Assembly (NCBI RefSeq): GCF_014203605.1 | Contig: NZ_JACHJJ010000001.1 | Location: 372,001-436,000 of the forward strand | Reading direction: 5' to 3' | Origin: Thiemannella venezuelensis | GTDB lineage: Bacteria; Actinomycetota; Actinomycetes; Streptosporangiales; Streptosporangiaceae | Length of the DNA: 64,000 nucleotides | Part shown: one piece after another, positions 30,656 to 38,923 of the stretch | How positions within the stretch are numbered: position 1 is the stretch's first letter | How the letters are laid out: each line of letters opens with the position of its first letter | Position numbers and translations under genes: made by a program | Notes under the pieces: model-generated | What the model was told of the DNA's origin: nothing | The model's database searches: none | The model's input: only the letters and a program-made list of their open reading frames with translations

Positions 30656-32071
30656 GTGACCATCCGTCGCGGAATCCCCCCGCTGGTCCCCGTCCTCCTG
30701 CTCACGGTCCTCCTGCTCGCCTCCTGCACCGCGGAGGAGCCCTCCCCGGTACGGCTCGACACGGTGCGGCGCGCCCCGGTCACCGAGGTCGTCGAGGCCC
30801 CCGCCACGGTCGCCGCCCGCGCGACGGCCACCCTGCGCTCACCGGCCCAGGGCACGGTCAGGAAGCTCTACGTCCGGGACGGGCAGCGGGTCGACAAGGG
30901 CGAGATCCTCGCCAGGATCGGCTCCCCGCAGGCCGAGGACCAGTTGAGGCGGGCGCGCCGGGCGTCGGAGTCGGCCTCCCGGAGCGGCCCCCCGGTCCGG
31001 CTGGGCGGTGCCTCCCCCGGCTTCCGGCTCGCCTCGGGGTTCGAGGTGAAGGACGACCCGCGGGTACGGCGCGGCTTCGCCAAGGCGCGCGCCGCGGCCC
31101 GCGAGGTCGAGGACCCGAAGATCCGCAGGCAGCTGCTGGCCGCCCTGGACGCCGCAGAGGCCCAGCACCGCGCCCACCGGGAGGCGCTCGCCAGGGCGGC
31201 CCGCGGCCTCACCGACTCCCTCAACCGCGCGCTCGGCCAGGCCCTCGCCCAGGTGACCAGCCAGATGAGCGCGGGCCTGGGCGGGCTGACCACCTCCATG
31301 GCCTCCCTGCAGGAGGCGTCCCGTTCGCAGGCGAAGGCCGCCGTCGCGGTCGCCCGCCGGACCGTGGACGGGCTGACGATCAGGGCCCCGTTCGACGGGG
31401 TCGTCACGCTCGGGCGGACCTCCGGCGGCGGGGCGCCGGACCTGGGCGCCCTGCTCCCGCAGGGGGTCGCCGGAGCCGCGCAGTTCCCCGGCTCCGGGTC
31501 CCGGGTCCCGTCCGGCTCCGCCACCGCGATCGCCGCAGGCGTCCCGGTGGCGGCCGGCGACACGGTCGTCACCGTCACCGACGTCTCCGAGCTGACCCTC
31601 TCGGCGGACGTGGACGAGACCGACGTGCTGCTGGTCGAGCGGGAGGCGGAGGCCGAGGCGGAGCTCGACGCCGTCCCCGGGGCCGTCTACCCGGCCGAGG
31701 TGACCGGGGTCGGGATCACGCCCGCGGAGGGCGCCACCGGAGGGACGAGCTACCCGGTCCAGCTCTCCCTCGGCGCCGGGAGGTTCGACGACGGGAGCAG
31801 GGCTCCCGCGCCCAAGCCCGGGATGAGCGCGGTCGTCCGGCTGACGGTCCGGGAGTCCCCCGACGCGCTGGCCGTGCCGTCCTCCGCGATCGTCACCAGC
31901 GGGCGCGACAGCGTGGTCTGGGCCGTCCGCGACGGCATGGCCGAGCGGCGGGTGGTCAAGCTCGGCGCCCAGGGCGAGGCCATGGTGGAGATCCGCTCCG
32001 GCCTCGCGCCGGGCGAGCGCGTCGTCGTCCGGGGCGCCGACACCGTACGGCAGGGCCAGACCCTCCCATGA
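30656..32071 (+). CDS. MacA/HlyD-like membrane fusion lipoprotein of an ABC exporter
   Basis: A 471-residue periplasmic-adaptor-like protein. The signal ends in the lipobox LLAS-C (Cys 24 from this start). A biotinyl-lipoyl half (TLRSPAQGTVRKLYVRDGQRV), an Ala/Arg-rich hairpin, the second lipoyl half (LTIRAPFDGVVTLG) and the beta-barrel domain follow. The GTG at 30656 was chosen because TACGAT (30643-30648) lies 7 bases upstream, giving a leaderless start; an in-frame ATG at 30647 would overlap that box. It overlaps the ATPase gene by four bases. Confidence 0.87.
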   Translation: MTIRRGIPPLVPVLLLTVLLLASCTAEEPSPVRLDTVRRAPVTEVVEAPATVAARATATLRSPAQGTVRKLYVRDGQRVDKGEILARIGSPQAEDQLRRARRASESASRSGPPVRLGGASPGFRLASGFEVKDDPRVRRGFAKARAAAREVEDPKIRRQLLAALDAAEAQHRAHREALARAARGLTDSLNRALGQALAQVTSQMSAGLGGLTTSMASLQEASRSQAKAAVAVARRTVDGLTIRAPFDGVVTLGRTSGGGAPDLGALLPQGVAGAAQFPGSGSRVPSGSATAIAAGVPVAAGDTVVTVTDVSELTLSADVDETDVLLVEREAEAEAELDAVPGAVYPAEVTGVGITPAEGATGGTSYPVQLSLGAGRFDDGSRAPAPKPGMSAVVRLTVRESPDALAVPSSAIVTSGRDSVVWAVRDGMAERRVVKLGAQGEAMVEIRSGLAPGERVVVRGADTVRQGQTLP

Positions 32072-32871
32072 TCCGCGGAGAGCGTCCCGGCCGGGAGGCC
32101 CCGGCGTTCGAGGCGGTGGGGCTGACCAGGTCCTACCAGCTCGAAGGGATCGCGGTGGACGCGCTGCGCGGGGTGGACCTGCGGATCGGGCCGGGGGAGT
32201 CCGTGGCGATCGTCGGGCCGTCGGGGTCGGGGAAGTCCACGCTGATGCACCTGCTCGGCTGCCTGGACCGGCCGACCTCGGGAACCCTGCGGGTGAACGG
32301 GACGGACGTCTCCACCCTCTCCGACACCGAGCTGGCCGAGCTGCGCAACAGGGCCGTCGGGTTCGTCTTCCAGTCGTTCCACCTGCTGGCCAGGACCCCG
32401 GCGATCGACAACGTGGCGCTCCCGCTGATCTACCGGGGGGTGCCCAGGGCGGAGCGGCGCGAGCGGGCGCGCGCGGCGCTGGAGTCCGTGGGGCTCGGGC
32501 ACCGGCTCGGCCACCGCCCCTCGCAGATGTCCGGAGGCGAGCAGCAGCGGGTGGCCATCGCGCGGGCCCTGGTCGGCGATCCCCGGGTGGTGCTGGCCGA
32601 CGAACCGACCGGCAACCTCGACAGCCGCAACGGCGCGGAGGTGATGGCCATCCTGGAGCGGCTCAACGCCGAGCGCGGCGTCGCGATCGTCCTGGTCACC
32701 CACGAGCCCGAGGTCGCCGCCAGGGCCCGCCGCCAGATCCACGTGCGCGACGGGCTCATCGAACTCGACTCCGGTACGGCGGGCGGCTCGGAAGAGCCCG
32801 GCGGGAGCCGTACCGGGGGGCCGGGCGGGGGAGAGGGCGGGAGCCGTACCGAGGCGGGGGAGGCGGAGTGA
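32068..32871 (+). CDS. MacB/LolD-type ABC ATPase
   Basis: A 267-residue ATPase with Walker A GPSGSGKST near residue 49, signature MSGGEQQR near 153 and Walker B VVLADEPTG near 173. The last 35 residues are an extra Gly/Ser/Arg tail (GGSRT repeated) encoded by two copies of CGGGAGCCGTACCG, a motif also found in a terminator elsewhere in the window. ATG overlaps the previous stop (ATGA), and the permease gene overlaps its end (GTGA). Confidence 0.93.
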   Translation: MIRGERPGREAPAFEAVGLTRSYQLEGIAVDALRGVDLRIGPGESVAIVGPSGSGKSTLMHLLGCLDRPTSGTLRVNGTDVSTLSDTELAELRNRAVGFVFQSFHLLARTPAIDNVALPLIYRGVPRAERRERARAALESVGLGHRLGHRPSQMSGGEQQRVAIARALVGDPRVVLADEPTGNLDSRNGAEVMAILERLNAERGVAIVLVTHEPEVAARARRQIHVRDGLIELDSGTAGGSEEPGGSRTGGPGGGEGGSRTEAGEAE

Positions 32872-34052
32872 GGACGGCGGAGGCGTTCCGGATGGCGCTG
32901 GAGGCGCTCCGGACCAACCGGCTGCGCAGCGCCCTCACCATGCTCGGCGTGATCATCGGCGTCTCGGCCGTGGTGGTCCTGGTCGCGGTCGGCACCGGCG
33001 CCAAGAACGCGGTGGAGAGCGAGATCGCCGGGCTCGGGAGCAACATCATCCTGGTCGTCCCCGGCCGGCTCGGCGTCGGCGCGCTGCCCACCCAGAGCCG
33101 CCTGGACCTGTCCGACGTGGCCTACGTGCGCCGGGTGGTCGGCGACCCCGGGAAGGTCACGGTCTCGGTCAACTCGGGGGAGACGGTCCGGGTCGGCCGG
33201 GCCGAGGCGTTCGTCACGGTCGTCGGCACCGACGAGAACCTGCCCAACATCTTCGACCGGCCGCTGCGCCGCGGGCGGTACCTGAGCGAGACCGACGTGG
33301 ACACCCGCCGCCGGGTGGCGGTGCTCGGCTCGGAGGTGGCCGAGAAGCTGTTCGGCGACGTCGACCCCGTCGGCAGGCAGGCGACGATCTCCGGGGCCAG
33401 GTTCCGGGTGGTCGGGGTCTACGAGGCGGTCGGCGCGACCTTCGGGGTCGCCCGCGACCAGGAGATCCACGTCCCGGTCACCACCGCCCAGCGCCTGCTC
33501 GGCGTCACCCGGATCAACGGGATCGCGGTCGGCGCGTCCGGGCCCGACCAGATCGAGCCGCTCCAGCAGCGGGTGGTGGACGCGCTCGCCGAGCGGTATC
33601 CGGGGGAGCGCTTCTCCGCCGTCACCCAGACCCAGCTCCTCGGCACGATCGGCACCGTGCTCGGCATGCTCACCGGCGTGCTCGCCGCCATCGCGGGCAT
33701 CTCGCTGCTGGTCGGCGGGGTCGGGGTCTCCAACATCATGCTGGTCAGCGTCCGCGAGCGGACCAGGGAGATCGGCCTGCGCAAGGCCCTGGGCGCACGG
33801 CAGCGGGACGTGCTGGCGCAGTTCCTGATCGAGGCCGTGCTGCTGACCACGATCGGCGGGGTGACCGGCATCCTGCTCGGCGTCGGCGGGGCGCTGCTCA
33901 TCGCGGCGCTCTCCCCGGTCCCGGCGGCGATCACGTGGTGGTCGCTCGCGCTGGCCTTCGGCGTCTCGGTCGCGGTCGGGGTCTTCTTCGGCGTCGCCCC
34001 CGCCCGCCGGGCCGGACGCCTGGACCCGGTCGTCGCCCTGCGCGCCGAGTGA
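32868..34052 (+). CDS. MacB-type ABC permease (FtsX domain)
   Basis: A 394-residue permease with one N-terminal helix (LTMLGVIIGVSAVVVLVAV), a MacB periplasmic-core domain and three C-terminal helices of the FtsX type (SLLVGGVGVSNIMLVSVRER marks the family). Together with the adaptor and ATPase it forms a tripartite exporter for a peptide, lipid or drug. GTG 32868 overlaps the ATPase stop. A strong terminator follows. Confidence 0.93.
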   Translation: MRTAEAFRMALEALRTNRLRSALTMLGVIIGVSAVVVLVAVGTGAKNAVESEIAGLGSNIILVVPGRLGVGALPTQSRLDLSDVAYVRRVVGDPGKVTVSVNSGETVRVGRAEAFVTVVGTDENLPNIFDRPLRRGRYLSETDVDTRRRVAVLGSEVAEKLFGDVDPVGRQATISGARFRVVGVYEAVGATFGVARDQEIHVPVTTAQRLLGVTRINGIAVGASGPDQIEPLQQRVVDALAERYPGERFSAVTQTQLLGTIGTVLGMLTGVLAAIAGISLLVGGVGVSNIMLVSVRERTREIGLRKALGARQRDVLAQFLIEAVLLTTIGGVTGILLGVGGALLIAALSPVPAAITWWSLALAFGVSVAVGVFFGVAPARRAGRLDPVVALRAE

Positions 34053-34061
34053 CCCGGCTCC

Positions 34062-34110
34062 GCGATGCGGGAGCCACGCCTCATACGGAGAGGTGTGGCT
34101 CCCGCGTCGC
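34062..34110 (+). terminator. Strong terminator of the MacAB-like operon
   Basis: Two 21-base arms (34062-34082 and 34090-34110 roughly) pair fully, with two G-U wobbles, around a short ATACGG loop. It lies 10 bases after the permease stop. Confidence 0.75.
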
Positions 34111-34116
34111 ATGGGC

Positions 34117-34298
34117 GCGTTTTTCGCGTACGCTGAGTACGTGAAGTACCTCTCGGCCTCGGCGGCCGGCACGGGCGGGCCACCGGGGAACCCGAGCCGC
34201 GCCTGCAGGGCGAAGGCGGCCTTCCCCGCCGCGTACCCGAGAAACAGCACCGCCACCGCATGGGCCGGCCGGCGTCGCCGGTGAGCAGAATCAGTCAT
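34117..34298 (-). pseudogene. N-terminal remnant of a small membrane protein
   Basis: ATG 34298 opens a natural-looking start: a basic N-terminus, a membrane helix (AVAVLFLGYAAGKAAFALQ) and a segment LGFPGGPPVPAAEAERYF. After about 60 residues the frame runs into the terminator and the antisense of the permease gene, so the gene seems cut off. The rest of the 34111-34482 gap holds nothing else that I recognise. Confidence 0.35.
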
Positions 34299-34482
34299 GA
34301 CCGCGACCGTAGCCACCGCATGCCGGGCCTCAGTCCCGAGAGCGAGTGAGGCGCCTCCCCACGCGGGGAGCAGGAGAGCCCTCTCGGGCGAGCCGATGCC
34401 CGCCACGGTGCGACCACCCGCTCGACAAGCTCGCCGTGCGACACGAAGGCACGCCCTGGGTCGTCATGATCAACGATTGTCC

Positions 34483-34788
34483 ATGGATTCACTTTTCGAA
34501 TTCGGGGAGACCCGCATCGCCGAGCCCGAGTCCGTCAAGCCGTCCCTGCAGTCGGCACTGGTCGCTCTCGGCTATGCCTTCGGCCACGCCGAGGAGAATC
34601 TGACGGCCCGGCCCCCGACATCCTTCGAGTACGACACCCTGGAGCTCGAACCGGGGGAGTGGGTCGTGCAGGTTCTGCGGGCCGGCTACTCCAGCGAGGA
34701 CACGCCCGTCCACGTCCTGGAAACGATCTGCGCCGCGACCAGGCACATCTTCCCGATCGGCCAGGTCTCCGGATACGACGAGTTCTGA
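34483..34788 (+). CDS. Hypothetical protein (101 aa)
   Basis: A 101-residue soluble protein, acidic, with Phe/Trp-rich strands (LELEPGEWVVQVLRAGYSS) and no known motif. ATG 34483 is the first sensible start for the conserved-looking part; no strong ribosome binding site is seen, and the frame is open upstream with low-quality sequence. Confidence 0.55.
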   Translation: MDSLFEFGETRIAEPESVKPSLQSALVALGYAFGHAEENLTARPPTSFEYDTLELEPGEWVVQVLRAGYSSEDTPVHVLETICAATRHIFPIGQVSGYDEF

Positions 34789-34885
34789 ACGGTTCCCCGG
34801 CCGGTCGGGGTCATGGCATCCGGCTTTCTCCTGCTCGAGCAGATCTTCGCCGTCCGGGCCGACCGGTCCGCTACGGTCGCGGCCC

Positions 34886-35704
34886 ATGAGGATCCTCATC
34901 GTGGGCGGCAGCGGCTTCCTCGGCGGCGAACTCGTGCGGCAGTCCGCAGCGGACGGCCATGCCGTGGCCGCGACCTATCTGACCCGGCCGGGAACGGCGG
35001 CGGGAGCCGACTGGCTGCCGCTCGACGTCCGCGACCGTACGGCCGTGGCCGAGCTGGTCGGCGCGTTCGGCCCCGACGTCGTCGTCAACGCGGCCTACCG
35101 TCAACCGGACTGGGTGACGACGGCCGTGGGCGCCGCCCACGTGGCCGTCGCGACCTCCGGGAACGGCGGACGCCTGGTGCACGTGTCCAGCGACGCCGTC
35201 TTCTCAGGTGAGGCGATCACCTATGCCGAGGACCGCGTCCCCGATCCGGTCTCGCCGTACGGCGCGGCGAAGGCGGCCGCGGAGACGGCTGTTCAGGCGA
35301 TCGATCCTGCGGCGGTGATCGCGCGGACGTCTCTGATCATCGGTGACGGCGGCTCTCCGCATGAGGGCCTGGTGCACTCGCTGGCCGCGGACGGCATGCC
35401 CGGAGTGTTGTTCACCGACGACGTGCGCTGCCCGGTGCATGTCCGCGACCTGGCGGCGGCCCTGCTGGAGCTCGCGGACTCCGGCCGCGCGGGGATCCAC
35501 CACGTGGCCGGGGCGGACGCGATGAGCCGGTACGAGCTCGGATGCCTCATCGCGCAGCGCGACGGACTGGACCCGGCCCGGCTGCCGTCCGGCCGGCGTG
35601 CCGACACCGGCGTGCCCGGGCCGCTCGACGTGCGGTTGGACTGCGGCCTGACACAGCGGCATCTGAGGACCAGGCTGCGCGGTGCGCGGGAGTTCGTGAA
35701 ATAG
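34886..35704 (+). CDS. SDR-family sugar-nucleotide reductase-like protein (RmlD type)
   Basis: A 272-residue Rossmann protein with GGSGFLGGELV at the N-terminus, VNAAY, HVSSDAVFSGE and an intact YxxxK in SPYGAAK. It resembles dTDP-4-dehydrorhamnose reductase, but no rhamnose genes are near. ATG 34886 has TACGGT at 34872-34877, 8 bases upstream, and no Shine-Dalgarno; a nearly leaderless message is likely. Confidence 0.82.
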   Translation: MRILIVGGSGFLGGELVRQSAADGHAVAATYLTRPGTAAGADWLPLDVRDRTAVAELVGAFGPDVVVNAAYRQPDWVTTAVGAAHVAVATSGNGGRLVHVSSDAVFSGEAITYAEDRVPDPVSPYGAAKAAAETAVQAIDPAAVIARTSLIIGDGGSPHEGLVHSLAADGMPGVLFTDDVRCPVHVRDLAAALLELADSGRAGIHHVAGADAMSRYELGCLIAQRDGLDPARLPSGRRADTGVPGPLDVRLDCGLTQRHLRTRLRGAREFVK

Positions 35705-35764
35705 CCCGGCGGCGGCCGTCACCGCCTCCACCGGTCGGTGGCTGTACGGCGCGTCGGCTCCCGT

Positions 35765-35971
35765 CTACCACCGCCCGTGAATTCCGGGACGAACCTCCTT
35801 GGCCGACTGAGAACGCTCCGTCGTCTCCACCGTGATCGAGTCCAGGTATTCCGCCAGGTCGCCCTCGACGGGGACGGTCACGATCTCCGGCGTCTCGTAG
35901 GAGCGCACGGCCTTCACCGGCGAGACGAGGTCGTCCAGCCGGTCCCTGCCGGTCTTCATGGTGCGGATCAT
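35765..35971 (-). CDS. Small protein with a YxxP leader-like motif
   Basis: A 68-residue frame starting at ATG 35971 (an in-frame ATG at 35959 and a GTG at 35974 are alternatives). It is acidic with a basic end, and contains SYETPEIVTVPVEGDL, which resembles the Y-x-x-P-x-L/I recognition motif of lasso-type RiPP leaders. No RiPP enzymes are close by, and no family is recognised. It is divergent from the acuC-like gene. Confidence 0.45.
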   Translation of the reverse strand: MIRTMKTGRDRLDDLVSPVKAVRSYETPEIVTVPVEGDLAEYLDSITVETTERSQSAKEVRPGIHGRW

Positions 35972-36043
35972 CACCGGGTAGACGATCAGGCGGTGGCCGT
36001 ACGGTAACGTCGCGGAAAAAGGGGCGGACCGAGGAGAGTGCGG

Positions 36044-37207
36044 ATGAGCCGGTCGGTACGGGTTGTCTGGGACGACGCGCTCATCTCTTATGACTTCGGG
36101 CCGGGGCACCCGCTCGCGCCTGTCCGGGTGGAGCTGACCATGGCGCTCGCCCGGGAGCTGGGCGTGCTCGACGCGGTCGAGACGGCCGGCTGCGCGCCCG
36201 CCACCGACGACGAGCTGGCGCTGGTCCACAGGCGCGACTACATCGAGGCGGTCAGGCGGGTCTCCGCGACCGGGCGGCCCGACCGGGCCGCCGGGCTCGG
36301 CACCGAGGACAACCCCGCCTTCGCCGGAGTGCACGAGGCCTCGGCGCTCATCGCCGGGGCCACCCTGGCCGCCGCCCGCGCGGTGTGGACGGGCGAGGCC
36401 GAGCACGCGGCGAACGTCGCGGGAGGGCTCCACCACGCCATGGCGAACACCGCCAGCGGCTTCTGCGTCTACAACGACCCGGCGGTGGCCATCGCGTGGA
36501 TGCTGGAGCAGGGCGCCACCCGGATCGCCTACGTGGACGTGGACGTGCACCACGGGGACGGCGTGCAGGCGCTGTTCTACGACGACCCCAGGGTGCTGAC
36601 CATCAGCCTCCACGAGAGCCCGCGCACCCTCTTCCCGGGCACCGGGTTCCCCGAGGAGGTCGGCGCGGAGGGCACGGCGGCCAATGTGGCCCTGCCCGCC
36701 GGTTGCGGCGACAGCGGCTGGCTGAGGGCCTTCCACGCGGTGGTGCCGCCGCTGCTGCGGGAGTTCGCCCCGGAGGTCCTGGTGACCCAGCACGGGTGCG
36801 ACAGCCACGCGCTCGATCCGCTGGCCAACCTGATGCTCAGCCTGGACGGCCAGCGGACCGCCTACGCCGCGCTGCACGAGCTCGCCCACGAGACCGCGGG
36901 CGGGCGGTGGATCGCGACCGGCGGCGGCGGGTACGAGCTGGTGCAGGTGGTGCCGCGGGCCTGGACCCACCTGCTCGCCGAGGTCGCCGGGCGCCCGCTC
37001 GACCCGGCCACCGCCACCCCGCAGGAGTGGCGGAGGTTCGTCAGGGAGCGGACCGGCCAGACGCCGCCTCTGACGATGACGGACGGCAGAAAGCCGGAAT
37101 TTCAGGACTTCGCCGGCGGTTATGATCCAGCGGACCCCATCGACCGGGCCATCCTGGCGACCAGGAAGGCCGTGTTCCCCTTCCACGGACTGGATCCGCT
37201 GCCATGA
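36044..37207 (+). CDS. Histone deacetylase-superfamily protein (AcuC type)
   Basis: A 387-residue zinc deacetylase of the arginase/deacetylase fold. Metal and active-site residues are visible in GGLHHAM, DVDVHHGDG (near residue 164), ESPRTLFPGTG and ATGGGGYE. AcuC-like enzymes deacetylate acetyl-CoA synthetase or small molecules. ATG 36044 has GGAG at 7 bases; a GTG 6 bases upstream overlaps that site. It overlaps the next gene by four bases (ATGA). Confidence 0.9.
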   Translation: MSRSVRVVWDDALISYDFGPGHPLAPVRVELTMALARELGVLDAVETAGCAPATDDELALVHRRDYIEAVRRVSATGRPDRAAGLGTEDNPAFAGVHEASALIAGATLAAARAVWTGEAEHAANVAGGLHHAMANTASGFCVYNDPAVAIAWMLEQGATRIAYVDVDVHHGDGVQALFYDDPRVLTISLHESPRTLFPGTGFPEEVGAEGTAANVALPAGCGDSGWLRAFHAVVPPLLREFAPEVLVTQHGCDSHALDPLANLMLSLDGQRTAYAALHELAHETAGGRWIATGGGGYELVQVVPRAWTHLLAEVAGRPLDPATATPQEWRRFVRERTGQTPPLTMTDGRKPEFQDFAGGYDPADPIDRAILATRKAVFPFHGLDPLP

Positions 37208-38034
37208 CCGCGCCGACTCCCGCGACTCCGCCGACGCCGGCCGTCCCGGCCCCGCTGTCCCGCGACGCGCTCCGCGATCACCTGATCCGCACCCGGATCG
37301 CCGGCGACGTGGCGACGAGCAGGGAGAACAACCTCGACCACTACCGGTCGCTGGCCAACCGGGACCCGCACCACCTGTTCGGGCTGACCCTGGAGCGGGA
37401 CTGGCCCTACCGGGACGTGCTGGCCCTGATGGCCAAGTCCGCCGGGGTGGTCGCCGACCCCGGGCACCGCGCGGGCCAGGACACCATCGACCCGGAGCGC
37501 ACGATCGAGGCGACCGAGGCGATGGGCGACGTGATCGCCGGGGTGCTCCGCACCGGGAGCCCGAAGATCCTCCTGGCCACCGGGCACCCCACCGGGCTGC
37601 TCGTCGTCCACCTGGCGCTGGCGAGGCTGGCGCGCGAGCGGGGGGCGGTCCTGATGGGTCCCGCCGAGGACTGGTCCTACTGGGGCTCCGGGTTCGGCCG
37701 CAGACGCAAGATCCGCTATCTCGACGACGTCGCCATGCTGGACGACAAGGGCGCCTTCGTGCACACCCACGACCCGGCCCCGATGCAGGCCATGATCGCC
37801 GAGATGGGCGACGACCGCCCCGACCTCGTGATCGCCGACCACGGCTGGGCGGGGGCGGCCGGTGAGGCCGGGATCCTCACCGTGGGATTCGCCGACAGCA
37901 ACGACCCCGCCCTGTTCGTCGGGGAGGCCGAAGGCAAGATCGCGGTGACCGTGCCGCTCGACGACAACGTGTTGCCGAGGGATTACGCTCCGCTGACCCG
38001 GCACCTCGTCGAGAGGGTCCTGAGCGGCCTCTGA
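37204..38034 (+). CDS. Conserved actinobacterial protein, sometimes called phosphatase
   Basis: A 276-residue soluble protein with a Pro/Thr-rich start, a Rossmann-like core (KILLATGHPTGLLVVHLAL) and an aspartate-rich C-terminal half (DLVIADHGWAGAAGEAG, VTVPLDDNVLPRDYAPLT). It is always met beside the deacetylase-like gene in my experience of actinomycete genomes, and is often labelled phosphatase without proof. The ATG overlaps the upstream stop, so the two are coupled. Confidence 0.8.
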   Translation: MTAPTPATPPTPAVPAPLSRDALRDHLIRTRIAGDVATSRENNLDHYRSLANRDPHHLFGLTLERDWPYRDVLALMAKSAGVVADPGHRAGQDTIDPERTIEATEAMGDVIAGVLRTGSPKILLATGHPTGLLVVHLALARLARERGAVLMGPAEDWSYWGSGFGRRRKIRYLDDVAMLDDKGAFVHTHDPAPMQAMIAEMGDDRPDLVIADHGWAGAAGEAGILTVGFADSNDPALFVGEAEGKIAVTVPLDDNVLPRDYAPLTRHLVERVLSGL

Positions 38035-38356
38035 GACAGGGGTGGCGCCAATCTGGCTGTCCCTATACGTCCTTTTCGCGCCTGCATTCCCCGCCGCCCG
38101 CCAACCGTTTGCCAACTTTTTGACGATTGTGGGCGACTCTAATGAGAGACAGTTGGTCCGTTCCAAGATCGGTGCGAGGGTGGCGGACCAGCCGCTGGCC
38201 AGCAAGTTTCTTCGTTTTGCTGACATGGGACTACGGAGACTGAGAAAATAGGGGGTTTGCGCGCTCGGAGTCCCGCCTTACGCTGACGTCAGTAGACGTG
38301 CGTGAGCGATGGCACCAGTGGGGATAACCCGGAAACACGTGCGGAAGAGGCGTCCG
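38035..38356. promoter_or_regulatory. 322-base upstream region of the HTH gene
   Basis: This gap is AT-richer than its surroundings between 38090 and 38260. It includes a perfect 10-base palindrome CTGACGTCAG at 38283-38292. No convincing gene is seen; a 69-codon frame at 38042-38251 lacks a ribosome binding site and plausible composition. Confidence 0.4.
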
Positions 38357-38560
38357 ATGGGTGCAGGCGAAAGACCTCTCAGCGAGGTGAAGTTCCTGAC
38401 GGTGGCAGAAGTGGCCACGGTCATGAGGGTGTCCAAGATGACGGTGTACCGGCTCGTGCACTCGGGCGAGTTGCCGGCCATCCGGGTCGGCCGGTCCTTC
38501 AGAGTGCCGGAGCAGGCGGTCCACGACTATCTCAGGGACGCCTACATCGAGGCGGGTTGA
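38357..38560 (+). CDS. Excisionase-family helix-turn-helix protein
   Basis: A 67-residue DNA-binding protein made of one HTH_17 (MerR-like/excisionase) domain: FLTVAEVATVMRVSKMTVYR then GELPAIRVGRSFRVPEQAV. Homologs (for example mycobacterial Rv0500A) always sit just upstream of the bS22 gene, as here. ATG 38357 follows AGAGG; an in-frame ATG at 38309 is possible. It is not linked to a phage here; the role is unknown. Confidence 0.88.
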   Translation: MGAGERPLSEVKFLTVAEVATVMRVSKMTVYRLVHSGELPAIRVGRSFRVPEQAVHDYLRDAYIEAG

Positions 38561-38657
38561 AGCGATCCATGAGCCCGGCCCCTCCGGCTGGCGGCGGGCT
38601 CACGCTTCACTGGGGTAGCGGCGTGCCGGTCACGTCGTGAGTTCGAGTGCCGGGGCT

Positions 38658-38709
38658 CCCGGCCCCCGCCTCCGTGACGAGGCGAGAAGACCCGAGGGGC
38701 GGGGCCGGG
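38658..38709 (+). terminator. G/C-rich hairpin after the HTH gene
   Basis: CCCGGCCCCCGCC (38658-38670) can pair imperfectly with GGCGGGGCCGGG (38698-38709), with an inner hairpin GCCTC-CGTGAC-GAGGC. It may end the HTH transcript before the bS22 gene. Confidence 0.35.
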
Positions 38710-38741
38710 GGCGATCCACAGCGGATCGCCGGTAGTCTGTT

Positions 38742-38768
38742 GAACCGGTGTGCTACGCGCGCCGGTTC
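38742..38768 (+). promoter_or_regulatory. Leader hairpin of the bS22 gene
   Basis: GAACCGG (38742-38748) and CCGGTTC (38762-38768) are perfect 7-base arms, just after a possible -10 box TAGTCT. The hairpin lies 33 bases before the GTG of the ribosomal-protein gene. Confidence 0.4.
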
Positions 38769-38801
38769 GGCAATCTCCGCTACCAGCTACCTGGGGGTCC
38801 C

Positions 38802-38900
38802 GTGGGCTCTGTGATCAAGAAGCGCCGCAAGCGCATGGCGAAGAAGAAGCACCGCAAGCTTCTCAAGAAGACCCGTATTCAGCGGCGTAACAAGAAGTAG
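38802..38900 (+). CDS. Small ribosomal protein bS22 (AURKAIP1/COX24 family)
   Basis: A 32-residue, almost wholly basic peptide: [17 protein letters not shown], then [13 protein letters not shown] at the end. This is the extra small-subunit protein bS22 described in actinobacterial ribosomes. GTG 38802 follows GGGGG. The gene is too short for most gene callers. It lies between the HTH gene and the SDR gene, the same order as in mycobacteria. Confidence 0.93.
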   Translation: MGSVIKKRRKRMAKKKHRKLLKKTRIQRRNKK

Positions 38901-38923
38901 CAACGCGGATCTGCGAGGCGTCG

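Noticed and set aside
34297-34482. N-terminal extension of the 101-aa hypothetical protein
   Set aside because: The extension overlaps the start of the remnant membrane gene on the other strand and has poor composition; the ATG at 34483 is enough for the conserved-looking part.
38042-38251. Possible 69-aa gene before the HTH gene
   Set aside because: GTG start without ribosome binding site or -10 box, and composition unlike the neighbours; it lies in a probable regulatory gap.
38357-38560. Phage excisionase
   Set aside because: The HTH protein has an excisionase-like fold, but its place beside the bS22 gene is kept in distant actinobacteria and no integrase is near.
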